Assembly: GCF_010730055.1 (NCBI RefSeq)
Contig: NZ_AP022575.1
Location: forward strand, 2,418,001 to 2,482,000
Length of the DNA stretch: 64,000 nucleotides
Direction of reading: 5' to 3'
DNA from: Mycobacterium shinjukuense
Lineage (GTDB): Bacteria > Actinomycetota > Actinomycetes > Mycobacteriales > Mycobacteriaceae
The notes beneath the pieces are model-generated. The model was not told the DNA's origin, ran no database searches, and was given only the letters and a program-made list of their open reading frames with translations. Shown here piece by piece: positions 24,952 to 33,096 of this stretch (position 1 is its first letter; each line of letters begins with the position of its first letter). The position numbers and the translations under genes are program-made.

Positions 24952-24978
24952 CAATCCGTGACCGAGGCCGCGCCGAAT
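24952..24978 (+). promoter_or_regulatory. SigK-like promoter of dipZ
   Basis: CAATCC at 24952-24957 (5 of 6 to CCATCC) and CCGAAT at 24973-24978 with the same 15-base spacer as the mpt83 promoter. The -10 box ends 7 bases before the dipZ GTG, so transcription would begin at or next to the start codon (leaderless mRNA). Confidence 0.55.
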
Positions 24979-24985
24979 AGTAGAC

Positions 24986-26746
24986 GTGTTTACCCTCGCA
25001 TTGATCGGCTTCCTCGGGGGCCTCATCACCGGAATATCACCTTGCATTCTGCCGGTCCTGCCGGTGATCTTCTTCTCCGGCGCGCAGAGCGCCGACGCCA
25101 CGACCGCAGCGAAATCCGAAGGCGCCGTGGCGGTCATGAAGAAGCGTGCATTCTCAGCCACTGTGCGCCCCTACCTGGTGATCGGCGGTCTGGTGCTCAG
25201 TTTCAGCGTGGTCACCCTGCTCGGCTCGGCGGTGCTGTCGGCGCTGCACCTGCCGCAGGACGCGATTCGTTGGGTCGCTCTGGTCGCGTTGGTGGCGATC
25301 GGGATCGGCCTGATCTTTCCCCGGTTCGAGCAACTGCTGGAGCGGCCGTTTTCCCTGATCCCGCAGAAGCAATTCGGCGTTGGCGGCGACGGTTTCGGGG
25401 GCTTCGGGCTGGGACTGGCCCTGGGTGTGCTGTACGTCCCGTGCGCGGGCCCGGTGCTGGCCGCGATCGTCGTGGCCGGGGCCACCGCGACCATCGGCGC
25501 GGGCACCATCGTACTCACCACCACGTTCGCCTTGGGGGCCGCGTTGCCGTTGCTGTTCTTCGCGCTGGCCGGGCAACGCATCGCCGAGCGGGTGAGCGCG
25601 TTTCGGCGTCGGCAACGTCAAATCCGGATCGGGGCGGGGATCGTGACGATCCTGCTCGCGGTGGCGCTGGTGTTCGATCTGCCGGCCATGCTGCAGCGCG
25701 CCATTCCCGACTACACCGCGTCGCTGCAAGCCAAGGTCGGCGGCTCGGACACGATCCGGGAAAGGCTGAACCTCGGCGGCATCATCAACGACCAGAACGC
25801 GCAGCTGTCGAACTGCAGCAACGGGGCCACCCAGCTCGAAAACTGCGGCACCGCACCCGATCTCAAAGGCATCTCCGCCTGGCTGAACACCCCCGGCAAC
25901 CAGCCGGTCACCCTGGATTCGTTGCGCGGCAAGGTCGTACTGGTCGACTTCTGGGCCTATTCCTGCATCAACTGCCAGCGGGCCATCCCACACGTCGTCG
26001 GCTGGTATCGGACCTACAAAGACAGCGGCTTCGAGGTCATCGGCGTGCACACGCCCGAGTACGCCTTCGAAAAGGTCACCAACAACGTCGCCAAGGGTGC
26101 GGCCGACCTCGGCATCACGTATCCGATCGCGCTGGACAACGGCTATTCGACGTGGACGAACTACCGCAACCGGTACTGGCCCGCCGAGTACCTGATTGAC
26201 GCCAACGGCACGGTGCGCCACATCAAGTTCGGCGAAGGCGACTACGACGGCACCGAGCAGCTGATCCGGCAATTGCTCATCGACGCCAAACCCGGCGTCA
26301 CACTCCCCCCACCCCTCCAACCACAAGGCGCACCCGACCTGACCCCGCGCACCACCCTCACCCCCGAGACGTACTTCGGCGTCGGCAAGGTGATCAACTA
26401 CGGCGGCGGTGGCGTTTACGACGAGGGAACGGCGACGTTTGAGTACCCGCCGCAGCTGGCGGCCGACACGTTCGCGCTGCGCGGACCGTGGTCGCTGGAC
26501 TACGAAGGTGCGACGGCAAACGGCGACAACTCCGCCATCAGACTCAACTACCACGCCAAGAGCGTCTACGTCGTGGTCGGCGGAACCGGGACCCTCACGG
26601 TGGTCCGGGATGGAAAGTCGACCACGCTGCCGATCGGCGGGCCACCGACCGCCCACCAGATCGTGGCCGGCGATCGGCTGGTGTCCACAACGCTAGAGCT
26701 GCGGCCCAGCAAGGGGTTACAGGTGTTCTCCTTCACGTACGGCTGA
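24986..26746 (+). CDS. dipZ: DipZ: CcdA-like membrane protein with thioredoxin and CBM domains
   Basis: A 586-residue three-part thiol-disulfide protein. Residues ~1-235 form the DsbD/CcdA membrane domain with paired cysteines in SPCILPVLP and YVPCAGP. Residues ~300-430 are an extracytoplasmic thioredoxin-like domain with active site SCINCQ (~331). Residues ~455-586 are the C-terminal carbohydrate-binding-like domain. The GTG at 24986 matches where homology begins; the tubercle bacillus annotation has a longer, probably non-native N terminus. It sits between mpt83 and a deleted mpt70, in the usual redox/antigen cluster. Confidence 0.94.
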   Translation: MFTLALIGFLGGLITGISPCILPVLPVIFFSGAQSADATTAAKSEGAVAVMKKRAFSATVRPYLVIGGLVLSFSVVTLLGSAVLSALHLPQDAIRWVALVALVAIGIGLIFPRFEQLLERPFSLIPQKQFGVGGDGFGGFGLGLALGVLYVPCAGPVLAAIVVAGATATIGAGTIVLTTTFALGAALPLLFFALAGQRIAERVSAFRRRQRQIRIGAGIVTILLAVALVFDLPAMLQRAIPDYTASLQAKVGGSDTIRERLNLGGIINDQNAQLSNCSNGATQLENCGTAPDLKGISAWLNTPGNQPVTLDSLRGKVVLVDFWAYSCINCQRAIPHVVGWYRTYKDSGFEVIGVHTPEYAFEKVTNNVAKGAADLGITYPIALDNGYSTWTNYRNRYWPAEYLIDANGTVRHIKFGEGDYDGTEQLIRQLLIDAKPGVTLPPPLQPQGAPDLTPRTTLTPETYFGVGKVINYGGGGVYDEGTATFEYPPQLAADTFALRGPWSLDYEGATANGDNSAIRLNYHAKSVYVVVGGTGTLTVVRDGKSTTLPIGGPPTAHQIVAGDRLVSTTLELRPSKGLQVFSFTYG

Positions 26747-26794
26747 GTGCGATCGCGGTACGCACGCCTGGCACCAAACGAAGGAGCGCACCAC

Positions 26795-27003
26795 ATGAAA
26801 TCTCAAAACACCATTGCGGCACCTGGTTTCGCAGCGGCGGCGCTGATGGCGTTGACGCCGAGCGTCTGCAGGGCGCCAACGTGAGCGTGACCGGGCACGG
26901 CAACAACCTCATGGTCAACGACGCGGGCGTGGTGTGCGGCGGGGTATCCACCGCCAACGCGACGGTCTACCTGATCGACACGGTGCGGACGCCACCTGCG
27001 TAG
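26795..27003 (+). pseudogene. mpt70: mpt70 remnant with internal deletion
   Basis: AAGGAG and ATG at 26795 begin MKSQNTIAAPGFAAAALMAL, a signal-peptide start that ends at a stop at 26882-26884. In the next frame the C-terminal end of an MPT70-type FAS1 domain follows: LQGANVSVTGHGNNLMVNDA, GVVCGGVSTANATVYLIDTV and RTPPA to 27003. About two thirds of the gene is missing and the ends are out of frame. MPT70 protein cannot be made. The position after dipZ is that of mpt70. Confidence 0.9.
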
Positions 27004-27085
27004 CAGTCCGGCAGGCTCACGGGCAAACTCACGTGTGCCAGAATGTCTGGTGCATCCGCAGTCCCAGCCAACCGGAGGAGTCGCC

Positions 27086-27340
27086 GTGGCCAGTACCGAG
27101 GTGGAGCAATTCAGCGGCGTCGACATCGCTGACGTGCCATCCGCGCAATGGGGTTGGAGCAGGATCAATCACCGCACCTGGCACATCGTTGGGCTGTGCA
27201 TCTTTGGATTCCTGCTGGTGATGCTGCACGGCAACCACGTCGGTCACGTCGAGGACTGGTTCCTGATCGGGTTTGCCGCGCTGGTGCTGGCCGTCCTGGT
27301 GCGCGACCTGTGGGGCCGGCGCCGCGGCTGGATTAGGTAG
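27086..27340 (+). CDS. Small two-helix membrane protein (Rv2876, DUF2631)
   Basis: An 84-residue protein with two membrane helices (about 33-48 and 57-74) separated by HGNHVGHVEDW, and a basic C-terminal end (RDLWGRRRGWIR). GTG at 27086 is chosen because GGAGGAG lies 5 bases upstream. Family members accompany mpt70/dipZ in mycobacteria; no function is established. It converges on the ccdA-like gene with a 4-base gap. Confidence 0.85.
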   Translation: MASTEVEQFSGVDIADVPSAQWGWSRINHRTWHIVGLCIFGFLLVMLHGNHVGHVEDWFLIGFAALVLAVLVRDLWGRRRGWIR

Positions 27341-27344
27341 CCGG

Positions 27345-28211
27345 CTACCGCCGCATTCGTCGGTACCAGGTGCTGGCGAGCGCGCCGGTCACCAGCGCGG
27401 CCAGTGCCAACGCCCACGGCCACCCGCCGTGCCGGTGGACCCAGCCGGCCAGCGCGCCTTGCAGCCGGCCGGCCGCGTGAATCACCCAGTCCTGCGGATT
27501 GGCCCCGGTGCCCATGATCAACCGCAGCTCGTACAGACCGTAGTAGCCGACATACAACCCGACCAGCACCAGCAGGCCACCGCCGATCCGGTTGACGAAC
27601 GGCAAAATTCGCCGCATTCGGTCGACCAGGGCCGAGCTCGCTGCCGCGGCGGCGATGGCCAGTACCCCGACTACCAGGGTCAGGCCCGACACGTAGGCGA
27701 GGTAGATCGCCACGCTTCCGACGACCGAACCGCCCCGTAGACCGGCCCCGGTAACCGCCAGAAACGGCCCGATGGTGCACGACAGCGAGGCGAGCGCATA
27801 GCTGACGCCGTAGCCGTACATCGAGCCCAGCCGAACCGTCGGCGCCCAGCGCGCGCGCAATGGCCGCGGCGCGGTCAGCTCGTGACCCGACAACAACCAC
27901 ACCCCAAGGCCAACCAGCACGGCGCCGATCAGCACCGTCACGTACGGCAGGTATCGCTGCATGGTCGCGGCCGCCGAGATGGTCAGCGCCCCGAACAATC
28001 CGAACACCGTCACAAAGCCCAGCGCCATCACCACGGTGGCGGCCAGCGCGCGGCCAACCCCGCCGAGCGGGGAGACCGGTTCGCGACGCGCGCCGGAGTG
28101 CTGCCCGCGCACCACGAAAAGCAGGTACGCGGGCAGCAACGCAAACCCACAGGGGTTCAGTGCCGCCACCAAACCGGCGGCAAAGGCCAGACCGACAAGG
28201 GCCCGATCCAC
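27345..28211 (-). CDS. CcdA/DsbD-like membrane transporter (Rv2877c)
   Basis: A 288-residue integral membrane protein of the cytochrome-c-biogenesis/DsbD family, which carries reducing equivalents across the membrane. The paired redox cysteines are in ALNPCGFALLPAYL (helix 1) and ASLSCTIGPFLAV (helix 4). About six to seven helices are visible, and the C terminus is basic. GTG at 28211 shares a base with the mpt53 TAG stop (TAGTG), so the two are translationally coupled and it probably keeps MPT53 in the proper redox state. Confidence 0.9.
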   Translation of the reverse strand: MDRALVGLAFAAGLVAALNPCGFALLPAYLLFVVRGQHSGARREPVSPLGGVGRALAATVVMALGFVTVFGLFGALTISAAATMQRYLPYVTVLIGAVLVGLGVWLLSGHELTAPRPLRARWAPTVRLGSMYGYGVSYALASLSCTIGPFLAVTGAGLRGGSVVGSVAIYLAYVSGLTLVVGVLAIAAAAASSALVDRMRRILPFVNRIGGGLLVLVGLYVGYYGLYELRLIMGTGANPQDWVIHAAGRLQGALAGWVHRHGGWPWALALAALVTGALASTWYRRMRR

Positions 28212-28720
28212 TAGGACGTCAGCGCGGCCACCCGGTCCGACAGCTCCTGCTGGGACATGGCCGAGGTGGGGTTGTTGACGAACGTCGATGAGCCGTCCGC
28301 GCGATAGAACACCCAGGCCGGCTGCCATGGCACGTTGTAGCGGGCCCAGATCGCGCCGTCGGCGTCGTTGAGGTTGGTGAAATTCAGGCCGTACTTGGAG
28401 ACGAAACCCTGCATCGCCCCGATGTCGGAACGGGCCGCGACCCCGACGAACGTGACCCCCGGATTGGCGGCGGCCACCTGGCTGACCCCCGGCGCCTCGG
28501 CGTTGCAGAACGGGCACCACGGCGTCCAGAACCACAACACCGCCGGCTTGCCTTGCAGGCTGGCCCCGTCGAAGGGGGCACCGCTGAGGGTGGTCGCGGT
28601 GAACTGCAGACGCTCGTCGGCGGCCACCGCGCGCGGCGCGGTGGCCAGGCCCAACAACAGGACAACCGCGGTCACACCCACGGCGAGGGCTTTGAGCGGA
28701 GACAAAAGGCGAAGACTCAT
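28211..28720 (-). CDS. mpt53: Secreted thioredoxin-like protein MPT53
   Basis: A 169-residue exported DsbE/TlpA-type thiol oxidoreductase. Its Sec signal peptide (residues ~1-34) ends near APRAVAADE. The thioredoxin fold has the active site WCPFCNAEAP (~67-76) and a cis-Pro region in VPWQPAWVFY. In the tubercle bacillus it is a secreted disulfide-forming protein. It pairs with the downstream CcdA-like protein and the nearby dipZ, a compact extracytoplasmic disulfide module. Confidence 0.94.
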   Translation of the reverse strand: MSLRLLSPLKALAVGVTAVVLLLGLATAPRAVAADERLQFTATTLSGAPFDGASLQGKPAVLWFWTPWCPFCNAEAPGVSQVAAANPGVTFVGVAARSDIGAMQGFVSKYGLNFTNLNDADGAIWARYNVPWQPAWVFYRADGSSTFVNNPTSAMSQQELSDRVAALTS

Positions 28721-28824
28721 GACAGACCTCGTTTGCTGGTGTTGCCTGGATGACCTTGATGACGCAATACCCGCCGTCGCGGTTCACCACGCGCACTCAG
28801 CCTACGGCGCACAGCCGCCCCCGG

Positions 28825-28902
28825 GCGGCCAGCTGTCCGCAGGCTGGGCCCGATGCGCCCGCGCTCCAGCTACCCGCCTGCGGCGGCCAGCTGTCCGCAG
28901 GC
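28825..28902. repeat. 20-bp direct repeat at the rlmN 3' end
   Basis: GCGGCCAGCTGTCCGCAGGC occurs at 28825-28844 and again at 28883-28902. The second copy encodes the ACGQLAA tail of rlmN; the first lies just beyond its stop. This points to a small duplication at the gene end. Confidence 0.85.
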
Positions 28903-29964
28903 GGCGCTGATCTCACGGCCGCGGGTGTCGCGCACCGTGCAGGAAACCCCCTGGGCCCGGATGCGCTTGACGAACTCGCGCTGTACCGGCTTGGGGCTGG
29001 CGTCCCACGCACTGCCCGGTGTCGGGTTGAGCGGAATCAGGTTCACATGCACCAGCTGGCCGAGGGCTCGGTGCAGTCGCCTAGCAAGCAGATCGGCCCG
29101 CCACGGTTGGTCGTTGACATCACGGATCAGCGCGTACTCGATGGAAACCCGGCGACCCGTCGTGTCGGCGTAATACCGCGCGGCAGCGAGCGCCTCGCTG
29201 ATTTTCCACCGGTTGTTGACCGGAACCAGCGTGTCGCGCAGTTCGTCGTCGGGCGCATGCAGTGACAGCGCCAAGGTCACGCCCAACCGTTCATCGGCCA
29301 GCTTGCGGATGGCCGGCGCCAGACCCACCGTTGACAGCGTCACCGAGCGCGCCGAAATGCCGAAACCGCACGGCGGCGGCTCGGTGATCCGTCGCACCGC
29401 GGCCAGCACCCTGGCGTAGTTGGCCAATGGCTCGCCCATGCCCATGAAAACCACGTTCGTCAGCCGATCACCGAAGTCGTCGCGCAACACCGCGGCGCCG
29501 GCACGCACCTGTTCGAGGATCTCGGCGGTGGACAGGTTGCGGGTCAACCCGCCCTGGCCGGTGGCACAGAACGGGCAGCCCATACCACAACCGGCCTGCG
29601 ACGAAATGCACACCGTGTCGCGCCGCGGATAACGCATCAGCACCGACTCGACGGTCGCGCCATCCAGGGCCCGCCACAACGTCTTTCGCGTCTGGCCAGC
29701 ATCACAGCTGACTTCCCGCACCGCGGTGAGCAGGTTGGGAAACATCGTCTCGGCGATCCGGTCGCGAACGGCCGCGGGCAGGTCGGTCATCTGCCGAGGA
29801 TCGGCGATCAACCGCCCGTAGTAGTGATGCGCGAGCTGTTTGGCCCGAAACGCCGGCAGGCCCAGCTCGGCGACGGCCGAAGCCGTGCCCGCGGCATCGA
29901 GGTCGGCCAGGTGCCGCGGCGGCTTCTCCCGCTGGGGCGCCGCAAAGATCAACTCACCGACCAT
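28870..29964 (-). CDS. rlmN: Radical SAM 23S rRNA/tRNA adenine-C2 methyltransferase RlmN
   Basis: A 364-residue radical-SAM enzyme that methylates A2503 of 23S rRNA and A37 of some tRNAs. The cluster motif is CGMGCPFCATGQ (~125-136) and the SAM segment GMGEPLANY (~175). The methyl-carrying cysteine near the C terminus is in GVSCTVRDTRGREISAACGQ, together with the resolving cysteine. Length is typical. A short insertion-like tail (CGQLAAAGG) ends the protein within a 20-bp duplicated sequence. Confidence 0.96.
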   Translation of the reverse strand: MVGELIFAAPQREKPPRHLADLDAAGTASAVAELGLPAFRAKQLAHHYYGRLIADPRQMTDLPAAVRDRIAETMFPNLLTAVREVSCDAGQTRKTLWRALDGATVESVLMRYPRRDTVCISSQAGCGMGCPFCATGQGGLTRNLSTAEILEQVRAGAAVLRDDFGDRLTNVVFMGMGEPLANYARVLAAVRRITEPPPCGFGISARSVTLSTVGLAPAIRKLADERLGVTLALSLHAPDDELRDTLVPVNNRWKISEALAAARYYADTTGRRVSIEYALIRDVNDQPWRADLLARRLHRALGQLVHVNLIPLNPTPGSAWDASPKPVQREFVKRIRAQGVSCTVRDTRGREISAACGQLAAAGG

Positions 29965-29986
29965 GGCCTATCCAGTATCGGCCTCA

Positions 29987-30913
29987 TCACGGCAGCAGCG
30001 TCAGCACAATCCACGCCGCCACCGCGGACGGGAGAATGCCGTCGAGCCGGTCCATCAGCCCACCGTGACCGGGCAACAGCCGGCCCATGTCTTTGATGCC
30101 CAGGTCACGCTTCACCTGCGACTCCACCAGGTCACCGAGCGTGGTGGTCAATACGAAAAGCAGACCTAGCAGGGCACCGACCCACGGTGTCTTGCCGGCC
30201 AGAAACGTCACGGTCAGGACCGTTGCCGTGATACCGAAAGCCAACGAACCTGCGAACCCCTCCCAGGATTTCTTCGGGCTGATCTTCGGAACCATCGGAT
30301 GCTTGCCGAACAGCACACCCACCGCGTAACCGCCGACGTCGGAGCACACGACGGCGATCATCATGCAGAACACCCACGCGGCGCCGTGATAGACCAGCAT
30401 CGCGGCGAAGGATGCAAACAGCGGAACCCAGGCGGCCAGAAAGACCGTAGCCGACGCATCGCGCAAGTAGTTGCTCGCCGGCGGTGGCCGGCCGGAGCTT
30501 TCGCCCGGCTCGCCGTCGTCGCGACCGTCACGCATGAACAGTCGCCAGATCATGCAGACCACGACCATGCCGCCGAAGCCCATCACCGCGCCACTGGCGC
30601 CATAAGGCCAGGTCAGCCAGACGGTGACCTGGCCGCCGATCAGCAAGGGAACAACCGGAATCACATACCCGGCTGCACGCAACCGGCGCACCACCTCGTG
30701 GCTGGCGATCAAGATCGCCCCGGCGCACAAGGCCACCCAGACACGCGGGACGAAAATCAGCGTCGCGATGAGGACCAGGCCGATGCCCAGCCCCACCGCG
30801 ATCGCGGCCGGCAGGTCGCGTCCGGCTCGGGACATCTTCGGGGCCGACTGCTGTGACGCCGTGCGCGCCGGCTCATCGGGCGGGGCGCCGGTGCTGGCAT
30901 CGGTGGTTGGCAC
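29987..30913 (-). CDS. cdsA: Phosphatidate cytidylyltransferase
   Basis: A 308-residue membrane enzyme that makes CDP-diacylglycerol from CTP and phosphatidate, the branch point for PI, PG and cardiolipin. A polar Pro/Ser-rich N terminus (~1-35) precedes about eight membrane helices. The CDS signature near the C terminus reads SQVKRDLGIKDMGRLLPGHG then GLMDRLDG. KISPKKSWEGFAGS is the second conserved segment. It lies 32 bases after frr on the same strand, extending the pyrH-frr-cdsA-rlmN order. Confidence 0.95.
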   Translation of the reverse strand: MPTTDASTGAPPDEPARTASQQSAPKMSRAGRDLPAAIAVGLGIGLVLIATLIFVPRVWVALCAGAILIASHEVVRRLRAAGYVIPVVPLLIGGQVTVWLTWPYGASGAVMGFGGMVVVCMIWRLFMRDGRDDGEPGESSGRPPPASNYLRDASATVFLAAWVPLFASFAAMLVYHGAAWVFCMMIAVVCSDVGGYAVGVLFGKHPMVPKISPKKSWEGFAGSLAFGITATVLTVTFLAGKTPWVGALLGLLFVLTTTLGDLVESQVKRDLGIKDMGRLLPGHGGLMDRLDGILPSAVAAWIVLTLLP

Positions 30914-30945
30914 GGACCTAAACGCACGTAACTGCTGGGTGGCCG

Positions 30946-31503
30946 CTAGACCTCCAGCAGCTCGCCTTCTTTGTGTTTGACCAGCTCGTCGATCTGGGCG
31001 ACGTACTGATGCGTGGTCTTGTCGAGATCCTTCTCCGCGCGGCCCACTTCGTCCTCTCCGGCCTCGCCTTCCTTGCGGATGCGGTGCAACTCCTCCATCG
31101 CCTTACGCCGGACGTTGCGCACCGAGACCCGGGCGTCCTCACCCTTATGTTTGGCCTGCTTAACCAGCTCCCGTCGGCGCTCCTCGGTCAGCTGCGGTAC
31201 GGCTACCCGGATGAGGGTGCCGTCGTTGGTGGGATTCACTCCCAGGTCCGAATTGCGAATCGCCGTCTCGATGGCGCGCAGCTGGTTAGCCTCGTACGGC
31301 TTGATGACCACCAACCGCGCCTCCGGGACATTGATGCTGGCCAGCTGTGTGATCGGGGTGGGCGAACCGTAGTAGTCGATCACAATGCGGGAAAACATGC
31401 CGGGGTTGGCCCGACCGGTACGGATGGTTGACAGATCGTCACGCGCCACCGACACGGCCTTTTCCATTTTCTCTTCGGCGTCGAAGAGGACCTCATCAAT
31501 CAT
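30946..31503 (-). CDS. frr: Ribosome recycling factor
   Basis: A 185-residue RRF that, with EF-G, splits post-termination ribosomes. Typical segments are MEKAVSVARDDLSTIRTGRA (residues 13-32), the hinge and GTLIRVAVPQLTEERRRELV (~105-124), then VRNVRRKAMEELHRIRKEGE (~133-152). The ATG at 31503 overlaps the TGA of the last MIRU mini-ORF (ATGA). The repeat's AGGAG lies about 10 bases upstream and could also serve direct initiation. It is an essential gene in the pyrH-frr-cdsA operon. Confidence 0.97.
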   Translation of the reverse strand: MIDEVLFDAEEKMEKAVSVARDDLSTIRTGRANPGMFSRIVIDYYGSPTPITQLASINVPEARLVVIKPYEANQLRAIETAIRNSDLGVNPTNDGTLIRVAVPQLTEERRRELVKQAKHKGEDARVSVRNVRRKAMEELHRIRKEGEAGEDEVGRAEKDLDKTTHQYVAQIDELVKHKEGELLEV

Positions 31504-31941
31504 GTGCGCCGCTCCTCCTCATCGCTGCGCTCTGCATCGTCGCCGGCGCGGATCATGTGCGCCGCTCTCCCCCGCAAGCGGGAGGTGCCCCCACCTCATC
31601 GCTGCGCTCTGCATCGTCGCCGGCGCGGATCATGTGCGCCGCTCTCCCCCGCAAGCGGGAGGTGCCCCCACCTCATCGCTGCGCTCTGCATCGTCGCCGG
31701 CGCGGATCATGTGCGCCGCTCTCCCCCGCAAGCGGGAGGTGCCCCCACCTCATCGCTGCGCTCTGCATCGTCGCCGGCGCGGATCATGTGCGCCGCTCTC
31801 CCCCGCAAGCGGGAGGTGCCCCCACCTCATCGCTGCGCTCTGCATCGTCGCCGGCGCGGATCATGTGCGCCGCTCTCCCCCGCAAGCGGGAGGTGCCCCC
31901 ACCTCATCGCTGCGCTCTGCATCGTCGCCGGCGCGGATCAT
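31497..31941 (-). repeat. MIRU array: five 77-bp units plus one 53-bp unit
   Basis: Five identical-looking 77-bp units (boundaries at 31551, 31628, 31705, 31782, 31859 and 31936) and a terminal 53-bp unit fill the pyrH-frr gap. Read on the minus strand, ATGs at 31941, 31864, 31787, 31710 and 31633 each open a 26-codon frame (MIRAGDDAERSDEVGAPPAC then GGERRT) whose TGA overlaps the next ATG. The ATG at 31556 opens an 18-codon frame (MIRAGDDAERSDEEERRT) whose TGA overlaps the frr ATG. The 53-bp form lacks the GC-rich hairpin segment. A ribosome site (AGGGGAAG) lies between the pyrH stop and the first ATG. The 77/53-bp pairing is that of the senX3-regX3 MIRUs. Confidence 0.95.
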
Positions 31942-31954
31942 CGCAATCTTCCCC

Positions 31955-32722
31955 TCAGGTGGTGACCAGCGTCCCGATTTTCTCACCCGCGACCGCTCGG
32001 GCGATATTGCCATCGGTCAACAGGTTGAACACCAGGATCGGCATGCCATTGTCCATGCAAAGACTGAAGGCGGTGGCGTCGGCCACTCGCAGCCCGCGGT
32101 CGAGGACCTCGCGATGGCTGATCGCGGTCAGCAGTTCGGCGTGGGGGTTCTCCCGCGGATCCTCGGCGAACACGCCGTCCACAGCCTTGGCCAGCAAGAC
32201 CACATCCGCGCCGATCTCCAGCGCCCGCTGGGCCGCGGTCGTGTCGGTGGAGAAATACGGCAGCCCCATGCCGGCGCCGAAGATCACCACGCGGCCCTTC
32301 TCCAAGTGGCGGACGGCCCGCAGCGGGAGGTAGGGCTCGGCCACCTGACCCATGGTTATCGCGGTCTGGACCCGGGTGGCAATGCCTTCCTTTTCCAGAA
32401 AGTCTTGCAGCGCAAGGCTGTTCATGACTGTGCCCAGCATGCCCATGTAGTCCGACCGGGTGCGCTCCATCCCCAGCTGCTGAAGCTGCGCGCCGCGGAA
32501 GAAGTTGCCACCACCGATCACCACAGCCATCTGCACGCCCCCACGGACCACATCGGCGATCTGGCGGGCCACCTGCGCCACCACGTCGGGATCCAGCCCC
32601 ACCTGCCCGCCACCGAACATTTCGCCGCCGAGCTTGAGCAGCACTCGCGAATACTTCGACCGCCGGCCGGGTCCTGGAGTGCTCGGCGCGCCGTTGATGC
32701 TCGTCGGCTCGGACTCGGTCAT
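31955..32722 (-). CDS. pyrH: UMP kinase
   Basis: A 255-residue bacterial UMP kinase of the amino-acid-kinase fold that makes UDP from UMP and ATP. Visible are VLLKLGGEMFGG (~27-38), VVIGGGNFFRG (~70-80), RTSDYMG-type segment RTRSDYMGMLGTVMNSLA (~91-108), and FSTDTTAAQRALEI (~158-171). ATG at 32722 (MTESEP) is chosen because GAGGAG lies 5 bases upstream. A polar ~20-residue extension precedes the kinase fold. It begins the pyrH-MIRU array-frr-cdsA unit. Confidence 0.96.
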   Translation of the reverse strand: MTESEPTSINGAPSTPGPGRRSKYSRVLLKLGGEMFGGGQVGLDPDVVAQVARQIADVVRGGVQMAVVIGGGNFFRGAQLQQLGMERTRSDYMGMLGTVMNSLALQDFLEKEGIATRVQTAITMGQVAEPYLPLRAVRHLEKGRVVIFGAGMGLPYFSTDTTAAQRALEIGADVVLLAKAVDGVFAEDPRENPHAELLTAISHREVLDRGLRVADATAFSLCMDNGMPILVFNLLTDGNIARAVAGEKIGTLVTT

Positions 32723-32735
32723 CTGACTCCTCGCA

Positions 32736-32779
32736 TGAGAGTGCCATCCCGGCAAACCACCCGGGACGGCATCTCACAT
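32736..32779 (-). promoter_or_regulatory. Hairpin in the pyrH leader
   Basis: GCCATCCCGG (32743-32752) and CCGGGACGGC (32761-32770) pair at 9 of 10 positions around CAAACCAC, with imperfect pairing outside to about 32779. It lies just upstream of the pyrH ribosome site and could be a leader element or an attenuator. The rest of the 374-base gap to 33096 has other inverted repeats (for example CCGGACGG/CCGTCCGG) but no gene that I recognize. Confidence 0.4.
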
Positions 32780-33096
32780 CCTGCCTCATCGCCACGCTCT
32801 GGCGTGGGCGGGGTGCACTCGGGGGCTGGCCGGCAACCGTGCCGGGCGCCGGACGGCCGCGCAACGACATTCCGTCGCTGTCGAGGTTTGACCGTCCGGC
32901 GGCGTGGGAATCCGCTCTGGCGAGAAAATCCACGGCCTCAACGGCCATATCTGGGCTCGTCGACAGGATGGGGCCGGTCCGTGGCAACGGGCCGGGCCCA
33001 TCGACGAGGGCGTAGCTAACACGGTTGGCACGCTTGCGCACTTTCGGGGGCCCTGCAGGCCGCGCTGGACGGACATCTTCGACGGAGGGGTGGTTG

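Noticed and set aside
25154..26656. 500-codon minus-strand open frame
   Set aside because: Antisense to dipZ, with no recognizable domains.
31497..31941. CRISPR array
   Set aside because: The repeats are contiguous without variable spacers, 77 bp long, and no cas genes are in the window; they are MIRU units.
31385..33019. Long plus-strand open frames (three frames) across the pyrH-frr array
   Set aside because: They arise because the 77-bp unit has no stop codon on the plus strand and 77 is 2 modulo 3, so the repeat is read in all frames in turn. The translations are the same repeat peptides and then the reverse of pyrH.
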